DNA of 64,000 nt from Jeotgalibacillus salarius (GCF_004405125.1 NZ_SORX01000008.1:1-64000); one strand, 5' to 3'. Numbered from the stretch's first letter, positions 53,885 to 61,856 are shown. Notes: generated by a model not told the origin, from the sequence alone. A program made the numbers and translations.

Positions 53885-53961
53885 ATCAAATTTATTTGAT
53901 GTATAATCTATCATATGCTTGCGTTTTGACATTGTCAATCACTAAATCAAATTTTTTTGAT
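53885..53961 (-). promoter_or_regulatory. Promoter of the arsR-permease operon flanked by two operators
   Basis: On minus: -35 TTGACA (53933-53938), 17-bp spacer, -10 TATGAT (53910-53915), a near-consensus sigma-A promoter. Operators ATCAAA-N4-TTTGAT lie upstream of the -35 (53946-53961) and downstream of the -10 (53885-53900). Confidence 0.88.
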
Positions 53962-54066
53962 TTATATTTTGATTAAATTTTATACTCTAGGAAATTAACG
54001 GACAGACTGAGACAATAGTCTAAAAATCAACTATGTTTAGCGCAATATTTTAAGCTCTACTCTCGA

Positions 54067-54194
54067 AGGTGAACGGAGCGGAAGTCGATGACTCCGGCAT
54101 GAGAAGACGGACAGGTGAGACCCCGCAGTGCAAAGCACGAGGAGGCTCACCGCCGTCCATGCGGAAAGCTTCCGACTGGAGCGCAGTGAACCGG
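54067..54194 (+). repeat. Modular palindromic repeat, long form, type A
   Basis: AAGGTGAACGGAGCGGAAGTC..GACTCC...GACAGGTGAGACCCCGCAG...GAGGAGGCTCACC...TGCGGAAAGCTTCCGACTGGAGCG (in parts). Complete. It lies between the arsR promoter and the end of the ATP-grasp gene. Confidence 0.85.
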
Positions 54195-54209
54195 TTACTG
54201 AAAATGAAT

Positions 54210-55166
54210 CTATGAATTTACCACTGTATACTCACGCTCAAGCTTCTTCTTCAAAAACTTCGCAAGTTCGAGCATACCATAAGTGCCGTGCACTGCTTCA
54301 GCATCAGCGTTGTAATTGGTATTCGTATTTATGTCATACACATAAATCTCGCCATCAGCATCCTTGATAAACTCGATACCGGCAACTGCGATATCGTTTT
54401 TAGATAAGAAATATTCAAGCTGCGTGATCAGCAGTGGCTCGTTAAAATCTTTTACCACTTGGAACTTTGGCTTCTCCTCTGTTTCTTCTCCAACAGGACA
54501 GAACAGATCATCAATTTGGCAGGCATCTGCCGGGCAAAGCTCGAAACCTTCTGAAGTATCCACGCGGACTGCATAGACAAACTTCCCGCCAACAAACTCA
54601 CAGCGTGTAATATAAGATTCCGGTGACACAATATAATCCTGAATCAGCGTAACCCCATCAATCGGCAGTTCAAAATCATCACTGTTCACATATTGCTTCA
54701 ATGCGTCGATTGAATGAAAAAGCTGAACACCCAGTCCTTTACCTGCACGGTTATGCTTTGTAATAAACGAATTTTTACCGAGTTTTTCTGCAGCTTCAAT
54801 AATCTGTTCACGTCCCACTGCCGCAATCGTATCCGGCGTTTTAATGCCATTTAGCTGAAGTGCAGTATATTGATTTACTTTACTTACTTCAAGACGCAGT
54901 GCACGCGATCCATTCAACACTGTTCGGCCGTGCTGTTCAAGCCAGGCGAGTACAGATTCAGTTAATTCCGGTGCAAAACGGTGGCCGCGTGTGTGCGAAG
55001 AAGCACTCATTCTGCTGTAAAAAATCCCTTCCGGCGGCTCTTCAGTTAAATCTACGATACCCTGATCCAAATGCCATACTTCATAAGGTACATTCAGTTC
55101 ATCCAGCCTCTTTGTCAGATGAACGGTCCACTCATCATTCTCGTGCAGTATATAAGCTTTACTCAT
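54210..55166 (-). CDS. RimK-like ATP-grasp ligase in a SAM-riboswitch operon
   Basis: 318-residue ATP-grasp protein of the RimK/alpha-L-glutamate-ligase type. The ATP-grasp core 'NSFITKHNRAGKGLGVQLF' (near 130-150), 'LIQDYIVSPESYITRCEFVGGKFVYAVRV' and the metal/ATP site 'VAGIEFIKDADGEIYVYDINTNTNYN' (Asp/Glu/Asn, about 262-290) are present. It should form an amide bond between a carboxylate and an amine; substrate unknown. It starts 12 bp after the flavin monooxygenase gene and shares its SAM riboswitch. ATG follows GGAGGGAAACATT. Confidence 0.82.
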   Translation of the reverse strand: MSKAYILHENDEWTVHLTKRLDELNVPYEVWHLDQGIVDLTEEPPEGIFYSRMSASSHTRGHRFAPELTESVLAWLEQHGRTVLNGSRALRLEVSKVNQYTALQLNGIKTPDTIAAVGREQIIEAAEKLGKNSFITKHNRAGKGLGVQLFHSIDALKQYVNSDDFELPIDGVTLIQDYIVSPESYITRCEFVGGKFVYAVRVDTSEGFELCPADACQIDDLFCPVGEETEEKPKFQVVKDFNEPLLITQLEYFLSKNDIAVAGIEFIKDADGEIYVYDINTNTNYNADAEAVHGTYGMLELAKFLKKKLEREYTVVNS

Positions 55167-55178
55167 AATGTTTCCCTC

Positions 55179-56237
55179 CTAAATGTTGAGCTCATGCTGA
55201 AGCTTTCTCTTTTTCTCCACCAGTGGCATTACTTTCTCAGAAAAACGTTTCATCTCTTCAAGCTGTGGAGAGAATTGAAGCAGCAATAGATCCAGTCCCA
55301 CATTTTCAAATGCAACAATACGTTCTGCAATCTGCTCAGGTGTACCGATCAGGTTTGGTCTGAGACCCCGGTTTGAAACGGAATAATCCATCAGCTTCAC
55401 CTGCTGCTCCAGCTGAGATTTGCTCACGAAATCGTTGTAGCCTGCATATCCGCTGACATCCTTTACATCGGTAATTCTTTCAAGTTCAGCCTGCACTTCT
55501 TCCTCCGTGTCACGGCAAATGATGAATGCTGCCATCCCGAATGAACCAAATGACTCTTTATCAGCTGCGGCTCTGCGTGTCTTCATATCGGAAATTTTCG
55601 CTTCAATTTCTTCAAGTGTCCCGCCGTGCATGACGTATGAATCACAGTTTTCGACAATCGACTGCTTGCCACGCGGACTTTCACCACCTGCATATAAGAT
55701 AGGGTTCGGCCGCTGAACCGGTTTCGGCTCAAGTTTTGTATTTTCGATATCATAATATTTACCTTTGAAGCTGAATGTGTCTTCTGACCACAATCCTTTT
55801 AAAACCGTTAAAAATTCATCTGTACGTTCATAGCGTTCGTCATGCTCGGTGAATGCACCGCCATACTGTTTCGCTTCCTCAGCCCACCAGGCAGATACAA
55901 CATTCAGTGTAAAACGTCCATTAGAAATATGATCAATATTTGAAGCCATTTTAGCTGCAATCGCCGGATTATGAAAGCCCGGACGAACTGCTGTCATAAT
56001 TTCAATTTTTTCTGTTACTGCTGCCAGCGCAGCGGCTGTTGACCAGGCTTCAATTGAGTCACGCTCAGGTCCTTTTATATCGTTCAGGTACAGTTCAGCA
56101 ATGAGTGTCGTGTCGTATCCCCACATCTCTGCTGACTGAGTCACTTTTTTCGCATAATCAAATGTCGGGGGCATATTCTCATCTTCCACATTACGCAGCC
56201 AACCGCCGAATATCGGAAGCCAAAAACCATATTTCAT
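55179..56237 (-). CDS. LLM-class FMN-dependent sulfur-compound monooxygenase
   Basis: 352-residue luciferase-like monooxygenase. 'KYGFWLPIFGGWLRNVED', 'KIEIMTAVRPGFHNPAIAAKMASNIDHISNGRFTLNVVSAWW' and 'PNLIGTPEQIAERIVAFENVGLDLLLLQF' place it with SsuD/SfnG-type enzymes that desulfonate alkanesulfonates or oxidise dimethyl sulfone using FMNH2 and O2. The upstream SAM riboswitch supports sulfur scavenging when methionine/SAM is low. ATG 56237 has AAGGAGAG nine bases before it. No flavin reductase or sulfonate ABC transporter is adjacent. Confidence 0.85.
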   Translation of the reverse strand: MKYGFWLPIFGGWLRNVEDENMPPTFDYAKKVTQSAEMWGYDTTLIAELYLNDIKGPERDSIEAWSTAAALAAVTEKIEIMTAVRPGFHNPAIAAKMASNIDHISNGRFTLNVVSAWWAEEAKQYGGAFTEHDERYERTDEFLTVLKGLWSEDTFSFKGKYYDIENTKLEPKPVQRPNPILYAGGESPRGKQSIVENCDSYVMHGGTLEEIEAKISDMKTRRAAADKESFGSFGMAAFIICRDTEEEVQAELERITDVKDVSGYAGYNDFVSKSQLEQQVKLMDYSVSNRGLRPNLIGTPEQIAERIVAFENVGLDLLLLQFSPQLEEMKRFSEKVMPLVEKKRKLQHELNI

Positions 56238-56290
56238 ACAGATACACTCTCCTTGTCTCATACTTAAAATAAAAGCTATGTTAAAGTGGG

Positions 56291-56370
56291 CTGTTGATTT
56301 CCGCTTCAGGCGGATGCTTTCCGCGGCCGGGCGCAGGAGTCACCGCCTTACGCTCCAATCACAGCTGTGC
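56291..56370 (-). repeat. Modular palindromic repeat, short form, inside a riboswitch leader
   Basis: CCGCTTCAGGCGGATGC-TTTCCGCGGCCGGGCGC-AGGAGTCACCGCC-TTACGCTCC. No central arm. It sits in the transcribed 5' leader between the S-box terminator (56402-56434) and the monooxygenase start. Confidence 0.82.
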
Positions 56371-56401
56371 AGAAACAACACTGGACTTTAACATAGATAA
56401 A

Positions 56402-56558
56402 ATAAAAAAACTCCCTCTGCGACAGACAGAAGAAGAAACCTTTTACTCCTGTCTTATCTTTCAGGCAAAAACGCCTGATGGATGTAGCACCTTTCTGACA
56501 AAGTCAGCGGTTGCCGGGCTTCACAGGGCCATGTCCCTCCACCACTCTCGATAAGAGC
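56402..56558 (-). promoter_or_regulatory. SAM (S-box) riboswitch with terminator
   Basis: On minus, 56558-56451 is a classical S-box: CTCTTATCGAGAG, GGTGGAGGGACATGGCCC, TGTGAAGCCCGGCAACC, AAGGTGCTACATCC, GAAAGATAAGA. It is followed by an intrinsic terminator CTTCTTCTG-tctgtcg-CAGAGGGAG-T7. SAM binding should favour termination and switch off the monooxygenase/ATP-grasp operon. Confidence 0.95.
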
Positions 56559-56577
56559 TATTCACTTTAATACGCTA

Positions 56578-56606
56578 ATCCTATAACATCACTTGGTATT
56601 AGTCAA
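56578..56606 (-). promoter_or_regulatory. Promoter of the SAM-riboswitch operon
   Basis: On minus, TTGACT (56601-56606), 17-bp spacer, TAGGAT (56578-56583), about 20 bp before the riboswitch 5' end. Confidence 0.7.
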
Positions 56607-56663
56607 GACCCAATGTGTGAATTTTCAAATCTATTCGCCGGGCGAAATACAAACGACCTGCTT

Positions 56664-56800
56664 GAGTCAGATCGGGAGCTGAGATAGTGAATTTAGAGAA
56701 GTTTAATGATAAGTCGTGTTGAGCCAATTATTCCTGAAGACGAGCTAAATTAGCCTGGATGATACAAATACCACAGCATGTGATTCAATAAGACCGGCCA
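56664..56800. repeat. Decayed tandem array near 21-bp period (array 5)
   Basis: GANNCAATTA-like cores at 56664, 56681, 56701, 56721, 56742, 56761 and 56782; steps 17, 20, 20, 21, 19, 21. The core resembles array 2 (GATTCAATTA). It begins 55 bp beyond the CNNM gene's terminator. Weaker than the other arrays. Confidence 0.5.
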
Positions 56801-56854
56801 TGCCATCCCATAGCCACAAACCTTTAACCATATGTGAATGCTGTATTTTAACAG

Positions 56855-56881
56855 AAAAAAACTGACGGAATCTCCCGTCAG
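56855..56881 (-). terminator. Terminator of the CNNM gene
   Basis: On minus, CTGACGG-gagatt-CCGTCAG followed by T7, overlapping the final codons of the gene. Confidence 0.9.
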
Positions 56882-58143
56882 CTTTCAATATCTTCATCAT
56901 CTTTTATGCCATCTATCATCCGCTTTTCAATACGGACTTTTGTAATTTTGTTCTTTTCCATCTCGAGCACTGAAATGCGCAAATGCTGATAATCGAATTC
57001 ATCGCCTTCTTCAGGAAGGTGCCCGATTTCTTTTAACACAAATCCGGCAAGTACATCCTGTTCTTCAGGAATTTTAGTAGAAAACACTTCATTCAGTCGA
57101 TGAATATTCAGTTTACCATGACAAACAATGGTTCTTTCTGTCAGTTCATCAATCCACGACTCTTCTTCATCATCATTTTCATCAGCAATTTCCTGACCGA
57201 TCATTGCCTCGATAATATCTTCATGCGTGATAATTCCGAGTGTCCCGCCATATTCATCCAGCACGATCGCAAAATGTTTTTTTGCCTGGAGCATGCGTTT
57301 GAAAATGCGTTCAATAGAAGTTGACTCTACCGTGAACAATGGATCATCATCCATAAAATCCGTTAACGGACGTTCCGGAGATAGCGACCACTCAATGACC
57401 AGCTTGGAGTGGAACACACCAACAATGTTGTCCATATTTTCTTTGTATACAGGATAGCGTGTATACGGATTATCGATCACATAGTCACGTACTTCCTCGT
57501 ATGTTGTTTCAAGCGGAATGCCAATCACATCGACACGCGGCGTTTTCATTGCATCGCCTACGTCTTTTTTCTGAAAGTCGAGCACACCTTTAATACGAAG
57601 TGATTCATCACCCATGAAGGTTCCTTCGGTTGAAGCGATATCAACCATGGTACGCAGTTCTTCTTTCGTAATCGTCGCTTCTTTAATATCACCTTTTGAT
57701 AAAATTCGAATCACAACATTGGTAAATTTAGATAAGAACCATGTAATCGGTTTAAATATAGTCATTAAAACACGAATGACTGGTGCAACAACATAGGCAA
57801 CCCGATCCGCAAAAGTTGCAGCAATTGTTTTTGGCAGCACTTCGGCGAAGATGATTAATGTAACTGTCAGAACTCCAGTTGCAAGTGCAACCTCAATGCC
57901 GTAATCAATCGCAATGATTGTGACAAGTACTGGTAAGAGAATATTTGAAATGTTGTTTCCGATCAGGATTGTGGTAATCATCTGATCCGGTTTTGAGACT
58001 TGCTTTAACAGCTTTTCAGCCGCACGATCACCCTGCTCTGCACGCGTTTTCACTTTCATTTTGTTAACAGCAGTAAGAGCCGTCTCACTTCCTGATAAAA
58101 AAAACGAAGCTAAAAGCAAAGCAGCTATGGCTATAAATTCCAA
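56878..58143 (-). CDS. CNNM/CorC-type transporter (hemolysin family, YhdP/YrkA-like)
   Basis: 421-residue membrane protein. DUF21/CNNM membrane domain with four hydrophobic segments (1-185), a CBS pair (about 200-325; 'DVIGIPLETTYEEVRDYVIDNPYTRYPVYKENMDNIVGVFHSK', 'HFAIVLDEYGGTLGIITHEDIIEAMIGQEIADENDD') and a C-terminal CorC_HlyC domain. Relatives export Mg2+ or other divalent ions; 'hemolysin' is historical. Start is TTG 58143 behind AGGAGGAATATCG. Confidence 0.88.
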   Translation of the reverse strand: MEFIAIAALLLASFFLSGSETALTAVNKMKVKTRAEQGDRAAEKLLKQVSKPDQMITTILIGNNISNILLPVLVTIIAIDYGIEVALATGVLTVTLIIFAEVLPKTIAATFADRVAYVVAPVIRVLMTIFKPITWFLSKFTNVVIRILSKGDIKEATITKEELRTMVDIASTEGTFMGDESLRIKGVLDFQKKDVGDAMKTPRVDVIGIPLETTYEEVRDYVIDNPYTRYPVYKENMDNIVGVFHSKLVIEWSLSPERPLTDFMDDDPLFTVESTSIERIFKRMLQAKKHFAIVLDEYGGTLGIITHEDIIEAMIGQEIADENDDEEESWIDELTERTIVCHGKLNIHRLNEVFSTKIPEEQDVLAGFVLKEIGHLPEEGDEFDYQHLRISVLEMEKNKITKVRIEKRMIDGIKDDEDIES

Positions 58144-58353
58144 CGATATTCCTCCTGATTAATTAGCGATATGTAAAAAATATAGATAAAACTAGCGTAT
58201 ACTATTGGATGTGAAAATTCCACTGTCATTAACTGATAAGTCAATCTTTTTTTAAAAGTTGGAAAGAAAATTGAAATGTTTTAAAATTAGGGGTAATGTA
58301 AAGAGGATTGTCGATCTGTTCACGGGAGTGGCATTACATAATACCTAAAACAA

Positions 58354-58557
58354 CGAAAGCCCTAGCCTCTCTTTCGTCCTTGCAGCTCCGAAGCTGCGCC
58401 AGTGTGGATCAGATATTACTTTAAAACGTTAGATTCGTTCATAAAGTAATCTGGAATTTTTTAGTCTGAATTGGTTCGGTGAGATAGAACCTTAGAAGTG
58501 CACAGTCATTTGCGTAGTAGTTTGAAGTACTGTCTCCGGGCAACGTACCCGGCTTTT
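58354..58557 (+). ncRNA. Candidate structured small RNA with intrinsic terminator
   Basis: Consecutive hairpins in 200 bp: CGAAAG/CTTTCG (58354-58376), GCAGCT-ccga-AGCTGC (58382-58397), a long ATTACTTTA/TAAAGTAAT stem with inner AACG/CGTT (58415-58450), GGTTC/GAACC (58473-58491), ACAGT/ACTGT (58502-58533), and finally CCGGG-caacgta-CCCGG-CTTTTT (58536-58557), a plus-strand terminator. No open frame fits. It lies in a 625-bp gap between divergent genes. Class unknown; not 6S, tmRNA or RNase P by the conserved motifs I know. Confidence 0.5.
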
Positions 58558-58768
58558 TATAGAGGGTTTTGCTTCAATCGGTGAAATAGCTTAACTGCTT
58601 AGCGTACTCAGAAGATGAGCCGCTGAATTCAGGCCTTGAAACTCCAGACCTTGTTATTTAATTATGGCGGTTGGCGTGTCCGCCGAACAACCGCTCCCGT
58701 AAAACGATCAACCAATAGCATAACAGACTGCCTATAAGCTGTCAACATTTTATTAAGGAGTGTTTAAA
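58558..58768. other. Leader region of the dipeptidase gene
   Basis: Holds a hairpin with two exclusive pairings: GGCGG/CCGCC or GCGGTTG/CAACCGC (58663-58697). No terminator T-run follows and no riboswitch consensus is recognised. Confidence 0.35.
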
Positions 58769-60142
58769 ATGGCATTAGATCAATATTTCAAGGACAATCG
58801 TGAACGACATTTAGCAGAACTGACAGAATGGTTATCCATCCCGAGTGTCAGTTCACTGTCGGAACATAAGCAGGATACGTTAAAAGGCGGTGAGTGGATC
58901 GCAAATAACCTGCGGGAAATCGGCATGGAGAACGTGCAGATCATTCCGACTGCCGGCCATCCGGTTGTCTATGGTGACTGGCTCCACGCAGAAGCTGCGC
59001 CAACTGTGCTTGTATACGGTCATTATGATGTACAGCCTGTTGATCCGCTTCACTTATGGGAAACAGAACCTTTCCAGCCTGCCATTCGTGATAATAAAAT
59101 CTTTGCACGCGGTGCCACGGATGATAAAGGACAATCCTTTATGCATGTCAAAGCAGTTGAAGCACTGTTAAAAGAGCATGGAAAGCTTCCTGTGAATTTG
59201 AAGTTTTTAATAGAAGGAGAAGAAGAGATCGGCAGTGTAAACCTTCCGGAATTTGTTGAGGAAAATCAGGATTTGCTGTCATCTGATGTCGTGGTTATTT
59301 CAGATACAGGCATGCAGGAAAAAGGGCAGCCGGCCATTTGCTACGGCCTGCGCGGTCTTGCAGGTGTTCAAATCGATGTTAAAGGGGCAAAAGGAGATCT
59401 TCATTCGGGACTCTACGGAGGCGCAGTACAAAATGCACTTCATGCACTTGTTCAGCTGCTCGACTCATTTCGTGATGAAAATGGCGTCATTCAGGTAGAC
59501 CGCTTTTACGATAAAGTCGAGCCTTTGTCAGATGATGAGAGAACAGCTTACGATGCCCTTAACTTCTCTGATGAAGCTTTGAAGACAGAACTTGAAGTGG
59601 ATGCGCTTTTTGGTGAAAAAGGCTATACCTCACTCGAGCGCATGTGGACGCGTCCAACGCTTGAAATCAATGGGATGTGGGGCGGCTTTGAAGGTGAAGG
59701 CATTAAAACGGTTCTGCCAAACGAAGCACATGCAAAAATCACATGCCGTCTTGTACCGCATCAGGACCCGGATGAAATCGTGGAGCTTCTGACTAAACAC
59801 GTCGAGGCGCATACGCCACCGGGTGTGAAGGTTAAAGTCACACCATTTGATAAAGGTGCTCCTTACGTAACACCGTATGATCACCCTGCAATTCAGGCTG
59901 CCGGAAAGTCTTACGAGCGTGTGTACGGTGTACCAACCCAGTTTATCCGAGGCGGCGGTTCCATTCCAATCGTGGCAGTATTTGACCAGATTCTGCAGAA
60001 GCCGATCGTGCTGATGGGATTCGGTCTGCCGGGTGAGAATTTCCACGCACCGAATGAACATTTTCACCTCGAGAACTTTGATCAGGGGCTGCGTGTGATT
60101 GCTGATTATTACAACACGCTTGCTGATGTGTTGAAGAAGTAA
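58769..60142 (+). CDS. M20-family zinc dipeptidase
   Basis: 457-residue cytosolic metallopeptidase of the M20 family (CNDP-like dipeptidase). Metal site 'VLVYGHYDVQPVDPLHLWE' (His, Asp, about 84-102), 'FARGATDDKGQSFMHVKA' with bridging Asp, catalytic 'IEGEEEIGSVN' (Glu-Glu) near 150, and the final metal His in 'GLPGENFHAPNEHFHLEN'. The dimerisation lid lies about 195-370. ATG 58769 follows AAGGAGTGTTTAAA. It probably completes breakdown of imported peptides. It has its own terminator. Confidence 0.9.
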   Translation: MALDQYFKDNRERHLAELTEWLSIPSVSSLSEHKQDTLKGGEWIANNLREIGMENVQIIPTAGHPVVYGDWLHAEAAPTVLVYGHYDVQPVDPLHLWETEPFQPAIRDNKIFARGATDDKGQSFMHVKAVEALLKEHGKLPVNLKFLIEGEEEIGSVNLPEFVEENQDLLSSDVVVISDTGMQEKGQPAICYGLRGLAGVQIDVKGAKGDLHSGLYGGAVQNALHALVQLLDSFRDENGVIQVDRFYDKVEPLSDDERTAYDALNFSDEALKTELEVDALFGEKGYTSLERMWTRPTLEINGMWGGFEGEGIKTVLPNEAHAKITCRLVPHQDPDEIVELLTKHVEAHTPPGVKVKVTPFDKGAPYVTPYDHPAIQAAGKSYERVYGVPTQFIRGGGSIPIVAVFDQILQKPIVLMGFGLPGENFHAPNEHFHLENFDQGLRVIADYYNTLADVLKK

Positions 60143-60152
60143 TAGATTGATG

Positions 60153-60186
60153 ACCGCCGCTCGTTTGGCAGAGCGGCGGTTTTTTA
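60153..60186 (+). terminator. Terminator of the dipeptidase gene
   Basis: ACCGCCGCTC-gtttggca-GAGCGGCGGT followed by T5, 11 bp past the stop codon. Confidence 0.92.
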
Positions 60187-60231
60187 TAACACAAGCGAAT
60201 GGCAGCGGACTGGGATAGGACTATTTACACT

Positions 60232-60315
60232 AAAACCGCAAATTTCTTTTTGAACTCACAAACTCCCTCCTCTAACTCACAACCTCTTATCTGAAGTTCT
60301 CAGCAGGACCCATAT
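60232..60315. repeat. Degenerate tandem array, 21-bp period (array 6)
   Basis: Four units at 60232, 60253, 60274 and 60295 with an AACTCACAAACT-like core, exactly 21 bp apart. It begins 46 bp after the dipeptidase terminator. Confidence 0.65.
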
Positions 60316-60424
60316 TTTTATTCCTGCATTTATCGGCATGAACATTCTCCTGTACCATCAATCGAATCAAATTTAATTTTTTTTGCATATACTACATCAT
60401 TCTGAACAAAGGAGAGGATTTTTT

Positions 60425-60640
60425 TTGAACGGACAACAGCCATCATTTGTAAGTCATTATGACCCTTACGTCTATCAGGCATTAAACACTTTAGTAGGTA
60501 AACCGATTACCGTACAGACGACTAAAAACCCGGTACAGGGAATGCTGTCAAGCGTCGCACCGGATCATATAGTCATTGAGATCAATGAAGTTCCCTTTTT
60601 CATCCGTACACAGGAAATCGTATGGATTTCACCGTTTTAA
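60425..60640 (+). CDS. YuzF-like DUF2642 protein
   Basis: 71-residue protein of the DUF2642 family, related to small spore-associated Bacillus proteins; role unknown. Recognised from 'VYQALNTLVGKPITVQTTKNPVQGMLSSVAPDHIVIE' and 'PFFIRTQEIVWISP', an Sm-like beta-barrel pattern. Start TTG 60425 follows AAAGGAGAGG. The 63-bp gap to the Mn-catalase gene allows cotranscription; catalases of this family are often in spore coats. Confidence 0.8.
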   Translation: MNGQQPSFVSHYDPYVYQALNTLVGKPITVQTTKNPVQGMLSSVAPDHIVIEINEVPFFIRTQEIVWISPF

Positions 60641-60702
60641 AAGCATAATCCGTTCTCACGCTTCATACAGTTAGCAGAGCTTCCATTTCGAGGAGGGACT
60701 GC

Positions 60703-61596
60703 ATGTTTAAGCGCGTGAACAAACTGCTGATTGATCTGCCGGCACCTGAATATGGTGATGCGAATGCCGCGGCGGCCGTTCAGGAACTGCTCGGCGGTAA
60801 ATTTGGTGAAATGTCTACATTAAATAATTATATGTATCAGTCATTTAACTTCAGGCAAAAGCATAAGCTGAAGCCGTTTTATGATCTTGTTGCCAGTATT
60901 ACTGCCGAAGAATTCGGTCATGTTGAGCTGGTCAGCAACACGATTAATCTCGTATCTAAAGGAACGTCCTTTACAGCTGAACCTGATCTAACACCACTTC
61001 ACAATGCAAAAGATATGCGAAATACTTATTCATTCATTGCAACAGCTCAGACTTCACTCGCCGGGGACTCAATGGGAAATGCCTGGCGTGGCGATTATGT
61101 ATTTTCAAGCGGGAATCTTGTGCTGGATCTCCTGCATAACTTCTTTTTGGAAATCGGAGCAAGAACACACAAAATGCGCGTCTATGAAATGACAGATCAC
61201 CCGACTGCGCGCGAAATGATCGGCTATCTGCTTGTGCGGGGAGGCGTTCACATTCTTGCATATGCAAAAGCAATCGAAATCGCAACCGGCACTGATCTGA
61301 CAAAGATGCTCCCGATCCCAAATATGGATAACCGGGTATTTGACCATGCCAGAAAGTACGAAGATCAGGGTGTGGGTAACGTCCTGTTTACCTGGAGTGA
61401 CAATGATTATAAAGATATTAATCAGATTTGGAAAGGCACGAATCCCGCAAATGGACAGCCGCTGATCGTGAAGGAAGGCATTCCGGAAGGCGGCGGCGAA
61501 ATACCGAATCTCAATGATCTGCCGGAGGAATTTGCACCGGGAATCGACCGTGATTTATATGAGCAAATTGCGAAGAGGCTGAAAGAGAATATGTAG
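60703..61596 (+). CDS. Manganese catalase (YdbD-like)
   Basis: 297-residue dimanganese catalase, 2 H2O2 to O2 and water. Ferritin-like four-helix core with ligands in 'EEFGHVELVSNTINLV' (Glu, His about 69-73) and 'EIGARTHKMRVYEMTDHPTAREMIGYLLVRGGVHILAYAKAIE' (Glu, His; second ExxH pair near 180). C-terminal 'PEGGGEIPNLNDLPEEFAPGID' is typical of the Bacillus YdbD/CotJC-like branch. ATG follows GAGGAGGGACTGC. Confidence 0.92.
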   Translation: MFKRVNKLLIDLPAPEYGDANAAAAVQELLGGKFGEMSTLNNYMYQSFNFRQKHKLKPFYDLVASITAEEFGHVELVSNTINLVSKGTSFTAEPDLTPLHNAKDMRNTYSFIATAQTSLAGDSMGNAWRGDYVFSSGNLVLDLLHNFFLEIGARTHKMRVYEMTDHPTAREMIGYLLVRGGVHILAYAKAIEIATGTDLTKMLPIPNMDNRVFDHARKYEDQGVGNVLFTWSDNDYKDINQIWKGTNPANGQPLIVKEGIPEGGGEIPNLNDLPEEFAPGIDRDLYEQIAKRLKENM

Positions 61597-61651
61597 GCAC
61601 CGTTTCCTTTTCTTTGATATGATGAAGGAAAATGAAACGGGGTATTTTAGT

Positions 61652-61843
61652 ATGAATGGGCAAAAGCGCAGCGATATCGCTGCTGGTAAGCAGGTTGATA
61701 TTGTATTGAAAAAAGACCAGCGTTCAGGGAATCTGACGACTGGTACAGTAAAAGATATATTAACAAATTCACCAAGCCATCCCCACGGCATCAAAGTGCG
61801 TCTTGAAGACGGACAGGTTGGCCGTGTGAAGAAGGTTTATTGA
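61652..61843 (+). CDS. ywbE: YwbE family protein
   Basis: 63-residue conserved protein of unknown function. The family pattern 'MNGQKRSDIAAGKQVDIVLKKDQRSGNLTTGTV' core and 'NSPSHPHGIKVRLEDGQVGRVKKV' is nearly identical to B. subtilis YwbE. ATG 61652 follows AACGGGG; longer frames lack a site. Confidence 0.9.
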   Translation: MNGQKRSDIAAGKQVDIVLKKDQRSGNLTTGTVKDILTNSPSHPHGIKVRLEDGQVGRVKKVY

Positions 61844-61856
61844 TTTTGGTGATTCG

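Noticed and set aside
58144-58760. 6S RNA, tmRNA or RNase P RNA
   Set aside because: None of the conserved cores I know for these RNAs is present; only an unclassified hairpin series is reported.
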